Source: an uncultured Lachnospiraceae bacterium (GTDB lineage: Bacteria; Bacillota; Clostridia; Lachnospirales; Lachnospiraceae). From it: a DNA stretch of 26,649 nt. Where the stretch lies: the NCBI GenBank assembly GCA_947589175.1, contig CANPZR010000008.1, forward strand, positions 1-26,649. Direction: 5' to 3'. Of the stretch, positions 22,813-26,649 are shown piece after piece. Within the stretch, counting starts at the first letter, position 1, and each line of letters starts with the position of its first letter. A program made the translations under genes and the position numbers. The notes beneath the pieces are model-generated. The model did not search any database. It saw only the letters and a program-made list of their open reading frames with translations, and was not told the origin of the DNA.

Positions 22813-24970
22813 AAAATTAAGTGCGAAATTATTTGGCGATCAGTTGAATATTCAGCAGAAATTGCTGAACTTGATTTTGTGCATATCGTTAGTAGGCGGA
22901 CTGCTGTCTATGATTGTGACGCAATTTCTGGGCTACAGCGTGGAGGGCAACGTCATGACCATGATTCTCGTGGGCGTGGGCGTTCTGTGCCTCTGGCTCT
23001 CCCTGAAGGGGAAGGTCACGCTCTCGGCGACGCTGGTCGTTATTGTGGCGGATATGATCGTATTCCCAGCTACGTTTCTCTTTAACGGGGGCATGGACAG
23101 CGGCATGGTGATCTGGCTGCTTTTGGGACTGACGTTTCCGTGGCTGGTCCTGACGGGATGGCTGTGCTATGTGATGTACATACTGAACCTCATCATGATT
23201 GTCGGCACCATTTATTTTGCCTTTTATCACCCGGAGTATGTTAAGAGTTTTTATTCCCCGTTTATGGCGACCACCGATATGGTGCAGTGCCTCACACTGG
23301 TGAGCATTATTATCGGCGTTGTGTTTAAATTTCAGAATTATGTATTTAACAAGCAGAGGAAGGAGCTTCTGAATCAGGAGAAAAATCTGATTTCCGCCAA
23401 CCAGGCCAAGAGTGATTTCCTCGCGAATATGTCCCACGAGATCCGCACCCCGATTAACGCCATGTTGGGCATGAACGAGATGATTCTGCGGGAGAGCGAG
23501 GACGAGAGCGTCAACGAATACGCCACCAATATCCAGAGCGCCGGCAACACGCTGTTGGCGCTGGTCAACGACATTCTGGATTTTTCCAAAATCGAGTCCG
23601 GTAAAATGGAGATACTGCCGGATGAATACTGTGTATTTTCACTGATTAACGACAGCTACAACATGATACATATGAGGGCCACGGAGAAAAACCTGACCCT
23701 GGTGGTGAAGAATAATCCCATGCTCCCGTCGAAGCTCTACGGCGACGAGATCCGCGTGCGCCAGGTCATCAACAACCTGCTGACCAACGCGGTGAAGTAC
23801 ACGCCGACGGGCTCCGTTACCCTGATGATTGATTTTGAGAAAAAAGATGATGCCAGTATCGTCCTTGTCGTGTCCGTGCAGGATACCGGCATGGGAATCA
23901 AGCCGCATGACCAGTTAAAACTGTTCGAGTCCTTTCAGCGAATCGAGGAGAAGAAAAACCGCACCATCGAGGGAACCGGCCTGGGCCTCACGATTACCAA
24001 GCAGCTGTTAGACCTGATGCACGGCGAGATTTCCCTCAAGAGCGAGTACGGACGCGGCTCGATTTTCACGGTGAAGATTCCGCAGGGCGTCGTCTCCGAC
24101 GAACCTATGGGCAATTTTGAGGACAAATACGACAATCAGGTCAGCGAGAAAACGCGCTATCATGAGAGCTTCCAGGCGCCGGAGGCCCGGATTCTCGTGG
24201 TGGACGACGTGGCCATGAACCTGGAGGTAATCCGCGCCCTTCTGAAAAAGACAAAGGTTCAGATGGATCTTGTCACGAGCGGAAGGCAGTGCCTGTCCAT
24301 GATTCGGAAGAAAAAATATCATATCATTTTTATGGATCACATGATGCCGGAGATGGACGGCATCGAGACGCTGGAGCGGATGCGGCAGATTCCGGAGCAC
24401 TGCAATCAGGATACGCCAGTCGTCGCGCTGACGGCCAACGCCGTGTCCGGGGCGGACAAGGAGTATCTTGCCAAGGGATTTAAGGATTATCTCTCGAAGC
24501 CGGTGCGCAGTAACGAGCTGGAGGAAATGGTGCTGAAATACATCCCGAAGGAACTTGTGAAGATGGCGGGAGAGACGTCCGAGGGAGACGATGAGGAGGG
24601 CTCCGCAGGCAGCGAGGGCGGCACGCCGTTCCAGCGGCTGGATTTCCTGGATACCAATCTGGGGCTGGAGTACTGCGGCGGCAGCGAGGAATTTTATCTG
24701 GAAATGGTACAGTCCTACTGGGAGGAAAAGCGGCAGGACGTTATGCAGAAGTATTATGACGCGAAGGATTGGACGAATTACCGGATTCAGGCTCACTCTT
24801 TAAAGAGCACTTCGCTCTCGATCGGCGCCGTGAAGCTCTCGGAGGAGGCCAAGCGGATGGAGCAGGCGGCCAAGGAGGAGGACGAGACTTATATTCTCAG
24901 CCACCACGACAAGCTGCTCACGCATCATCAGAAAATACTGGACCGCATCGAAAAAGCGCTTAATAATTAA
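22805..24970 (+). CDS. Hybrid sensor histidine kinase (6TM-HisKA-HATPase-REC-HPt)
   Basis: The 721-residue protein carries a full internal phosphorelay. About six membrane helices (~20-185) form the only sensor part; no large outer domain or PAS is visible. HisKA follows with H211 in NMSHEIRTPINAM, then the ATPase domain (NNLLTNAVKYTPTG, DTGMGIKPHD, GTGLGLTITKQLL). The receiver domain at ~462-585 has the acceptor D511 in FMDHMMPEMDG and the lysine of YLSKPV. The HPt domain near the end has H664 in AHSLKSTSLSIG. GGAGG precedes the ATG at 22805, which overlaps the dus stop. A separate output regulator must exist elsewhere, since none is adjacent. The signal is unknown. Confidence 0.94.
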   Translation: MTRKLSAKLFGDQLNIQQKLLNLILCISLVGGLLSMIVTQFLGYSVEGNVMTMILVGVGVLCLWLSLKGKVTLSATLVVIVADMIVFPATFLFNGGMDSGMVIWLLLGLTFPWLVLTGWLCYVMYILNLIMIVGTIYFAFYHPEYVKSFYSPFMATTDMVQCLTLVSIIIGVVFKFQNYVFNKQRKELLNQEKNLISANQAKSDFLANMSHEIRTPINAMLGMNEMILRESEDESVNEYATNIQSAGNTLLALVNDILDFSKIESGKMEILPDEYCVFSLINDSYNMIHMRATEKNLTLVVKNNPMLPSKLYGDEIRVRQVINNLLTNAVKYTPTGSVTLMIDFEKKDDASIVLVVSVQDTGMGIKPHDQLKLFESFQRIEEKKNRTIEGTGLGLTITKQLLDLMHGEISLKSEYGRGSIFTVKIPQGVVSDEPMGNFEDKYDNQVSEKTRYHESFQAPEARILVVDDVAMNLEVIRALLKKTKVQMDLVTSGRQCLSMIRKKKYHIIFMDHMMPEMDGIETLERMRQIPEHCNQDTPVVALTANAVSGADKEYLAKGFKDYLSKPVRSNELEEMVLKYIPKELVKMAGETSEGDDEEGSAGSEGGTPFQRLDFLDTNLGLEYCGGSEEFYLEMVQSYWEEKRQDVMQKYYDAKDWTNYRIQAHSLKSTSLSIGAVKLSEEAKRMEQAAKEEDETYILSHHDKLLTHHQKILDRIEKALNN

Positions 24971-25010
24971 CGACGGATTTGTTTTTTGAGCGCGGATGGA
25001 GGTTGTGGAG

Positions 25011-25745
25011 ATGGAATACAAGCGGATTGCTCACCGGGGGTTCAGCTCCCAGGCGCCGGAAAACACGAGAGCGGCCTTTGCGCTTGCAGTGGAGGGAAAT
25101 TTTTACGGCGTGGAATGTGATATATGGAAATGCAGGGACGGCGTCTATGTGGTGTCCCACGACGAGCATTTAAAAAGAATGTGCGGCGTGGACAAAAAAA
25201 TCCCGGCTATGACGTGGCCGGAGGTGAGCCGTCCTCCCATTGTGGGCGGCAAGAAGAAAAACGAGCATCCGCCGCAGCATATCATCCGGTTCACGGATTA
25301 TCTGGCGGTCATGAGCCGGAGCGACACCATACATCCGGTGGTGGAGCTGAAAATGCGCTACACAGCGGAGGAGCTGCGGGAAATCGTCGCTCTGGTCAGA
25401 CGCTACGGGCTCTTTGAACGGACTTATTTTATCAGTATGTACAGAGAAGTGTTGATCATGTTGAAGGAGCAGCTTGGGTTTCCGACTGAGCGGCTGCAGT
25501 ATGTGTACGGCGTCTACGCGCCGGATAAATGGATTCCGGTGAATATGGAGCTGGAGCAGTGGCTCATTCAGAACCGGATCAATCTGGACACCCGCTACAC
25601 CCTGCTGTCGGAGGGGAATGTAATCCGGCTGCACCGGGAGGGACTCCAGGTCAATGTGTGGACGGTGAATAAGAGGGATAAGGTCCGGGAAATGGTGGAG
25701 AAGTGCAAGGTGGATATGGTTACTACCGAATACTATTATGAATGA
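25011..25745 (+). CDS. Glycerophosphodiester phosphodiesterase
   Basis: The 244-residue enzyme hydrolyses glycerophosphodiesters to glycerol-3-phosphate and an alcohol. The TIM-barrel active site is visible: H8-R9 in IAHRGFSSQAPENT, E35 and D37 in GVECDIW, H50 in VVSHDEHLKR, and VVELKMRY. There is no signal peptide, so it is of the cytoplasmic UgpQ type. GGAGG (24998-25002), eight bases before the ATG at 25011, selects this start over one at 24996, which overlaps the site. It follows the histidine kinase after 40 bases and may share its transcript. Confidence 0.93.
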   Translation: MEYKRIAHRGFSSQAPENTRAAFALAVEGNFYGVECDIWKCRDGVYVVSHDEHLKRMCGVDKKIPAMTWPEVSRPPIVGGKKKNEHPPQHIIRFTDYLAVMSRSDTIHPVVELKMRYTAEELREIVALVRRYGLFERTYFISMYREVLIMLKEQLGFPTERLQYVYGVYAPDKWIPVNMELEQWLIQNRINLDTRYTLLSEGNVIRLHREGLQVNVWTVNKRDKVREMVEKCKVDMVTTEYYYE

Positions 25746-25768
25746 AAAGATAAAATTTTTTATTTAAC

Positions 25769-25816
25769 GATAAATCTTTTCGTCTGAATGATTTATCTGA
25801 AAAAAAGATTTATAAT
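25769..25816 (+). promoter_or_regulatory. AT-rich control region with competing hairpins before the DUF308 gene
   Basis: GATAAATC (25769-25776) pairs with GATTTATC (25790-25797), and overlapping TAAATCTTTT (25771-25780) can instead pair with AAAAGATTTA (25803-25812). The second pairing runs into a perfect TATAAT (25811-25816), a candidate -10 box; no good -35 is seen. The first hairpin may also act as a weak terminator for the upstream gene. Confidence 0.35.
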
Positions 25817-25844
25817 TGTAATTTAAAAAAAGGGGAGGATTGGC

Positions 25845-26453
25845 GTGAAATTTTTGAAGGAATTGAAATGGAGCATTATTGTGATGGCGCTGGTATTTAT
25901 TGCGCTGGGAATCGTCTTGATTCTGTACCCGGAGGCGACGATGACGACGGTCTGCTATGTGCTGGCGGCGCTTTTGCTCGTGCTGGGACTGGCGGCGCTC
26001 ATCAATTATCTGCGCAAGGACATCACCGGGCTGATTTACCGGCACGACCTGGTGGTGGGGCTGAGCGCGATTCTGGGCGGCATTTTGGTAATTATCAAGG
26101 TGGACCAGCTGACGGCGCTGATTCCGGTGGTGCTGGGATTCCTTGTCACCATCAGCGGAATTTTGAAAATGCAAAATTCGGTGGACATGCTCCGATTAAA
26201 GCATGAGACGTGGTATGTGACATTTATCCTCGCCATTATCAATATTGTGTTCGGCATCGTGCTTTTAATCAATCCTTTTGCGGTGGAAATCCTTATCATG
26301 TGCACCGGCATCGCGCTGGTATATAGCGGGCTCACCGATATTTTTGTGACCATCGTCATCTCCCGGAGACTGCATGAGGTCAAGGAGGAGATGGAGCGGG
26401 GCATTTCCACGGAAGTGATTATAGACGCGGATTCGAGGGACGACGAAATTTGA
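25845..26453 (+). CDS. DUF308/HdeD-like membrane protein
   Basis: The 202-residue protein has six hydrophobic helices in three hairpins (IIVMALVFIALGIVLILYP, VCYVLAALLLVLGLAALI, LVVGLSAILGGILVII, ALIPVVLGFLVTISGILK, FILAIINIVFGIVLLINPF, EILIMCTGIALVYSGLTDIF). This is the repeating pattern of the DUF308 (HdeD-like) family, some members of which are linked to acid stress in enterobacteria; the function in Clostridia is unknown. A short charged tail follows. The start codon is GTG, supported by GGGGAGG six bases upstream. It stands apart from the preceding cluster with its own AT-rich upstream region. Confidence 0.88.
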   Translation: MKFLKELKWSIIVMALVFIALGIVLILYPEATMTTVCYVLAALLLVLGLAALINYLRKDITGLIYRHDLVVGLSAILGGILVIIKVDQLTALIPVVLGFLVTISGILKMQNSVDMLRLKHETWYVTFILAIINIVFGIVLLINPFAVEILIMCTGIALVYSGLTDIFVTIVISRRLHEVKEEMERGISTEVIIDADSRDDEI

Positions 26454-26493
26454 GAATGCAGGAATTATTGTTGTAACCCATTTTTTAGAGAAG

Positions 26494-26637
26494 GATATCA
26501 AGTAAAGAAAAGATATCAATTAGAAGGGATATCAGTTAGAGAAAGATATCAATTAGAAATGATATCAATCAGAGAAAGATATCAATTAGAAACGATATCG
26601 ATTATAAAAGGATATCAATGGGAGAAAAACGGATATG
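26494..26637. repeat. Array of eight GATATC-centred repeats with alternating 16/17-bp spacing
   Basis: GATATC starts at 26494, 26512, 26528, 26545, 26561, 26578, 26594 and 26611, with a degenerate GATATG at 26632. From 26512 the spacings are 16, 17, 16, 17, 16, 17, because two related units alternate: gatatcaattagaaNN (16) and gatatcaNtNagagaaa (17). The higher-order period is 33 bp. The array fills the gap between the DUF308 gene and the next start codon. Confidence 0.9.
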
Positions 26638-26649
26638 GCAAATTATCTG
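26618..26649 (+). CDS. Possible start of the next gene, cut by the window edge
   Basis: Two ATGs near the edge have a Shine-Dalgarno. ATG at 26618 (MGEKRIWQII) follows AAGGA by five bases, and ATG at 26635 (MANYL) follows GGGAG by ten. They are in different frames and both stay open to the edge, so the choice cannot be made here, and the product is unknown. Confidence 0.35.
   Translation, partial: MGEKRIWQII

Noticed and set aside
26494..26637. CRISPR array
   Set aside because: The repeats are only ~16-17 bp apart with almost no spacer sequence, the units are similar throughout, and no cas gene is present.
1..26649. tRNA, rRNA or known riboswitch
   Set aside because: No cloverleaf, rRNA segment or recognised riboswitch consensus was seen in the gaps, which are short and mostly explained by promoters and hairpins.

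Overview
The window looks like a chromosomal segment of a spore-forming Clostridia, most probably a Lachnospiraceae-type gut anaerobe. The evidence is an alpha/beta small acid-soluble spore protein gene, a class III (Firmicutes-type) fructose-1,6-bisphosphatase, a type III pantothenate kinase, RecU rather than RuvC, GGAGG ribosome-binding sites in front of almost every gene, and GC-rich coding sequence separated by short AT-rich gaps. No species can be named from the sequence alone.

Positions 1-2700 are an accessory patch on the minus strand. It holds the first 64 codons of an exported protein resembling the N-terminal domain of purple acid phosphatases, an AlbA_2/Schlafen-type regulator that seems to have lost an internal block, and the remnant of a DDE insertion sequence whose transposase has an internal deletion and a frameshift. 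From 2.7 kb to the right edge every gene lies on the plus strand. First comes a strong promoter with overlapping palindromes, which drives an RND-family exporter carrying a very long coiled-coil insertion, followed by glutamate racemase (murI). Next are an M23 peptidase, a two-helix membrane protein, an RluA-type pseudouridine synthase, a DJ-1/PfpI protein, recU, a SASP gene and fbp.

The 14-18 kb part holds a GreA-like factor, a MATE exporter overlapping a TrmH-type RNA methyltransferase, and an nfeD-stomatin membrane pair with its own promoter. The 18.3-25.7 kb part is a tightly packed run: argF, citrate synthase, a small Lachnospiraceae-type protein, coaX, dus, a hybrid histidine kinase and a glycerophosphodiester phosphodiesterase. 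Several of these genes overlap by a few bases, suggesting translational coupling. An ARG-box-like palindrome lies over a perfect -10 hexamer in front of argF. Citrate synthase supplies the 2-oxoglutarate/glutamate branch that arginine synthesis uses, so this pairing makes metabolic sense. The window ends with a DUF308 membrane protein and an array of eight GATATC-centred repeats just before the next gene.

I did not find a clear, complete, new multi-gene system. The most unusual items are the coiled-coil RND exporter, the structured element that forms the 3' end of the M23 gene, the 16/17-bp alternating GATATC array, and the two neighbouring internally deleted genes near the left edge.
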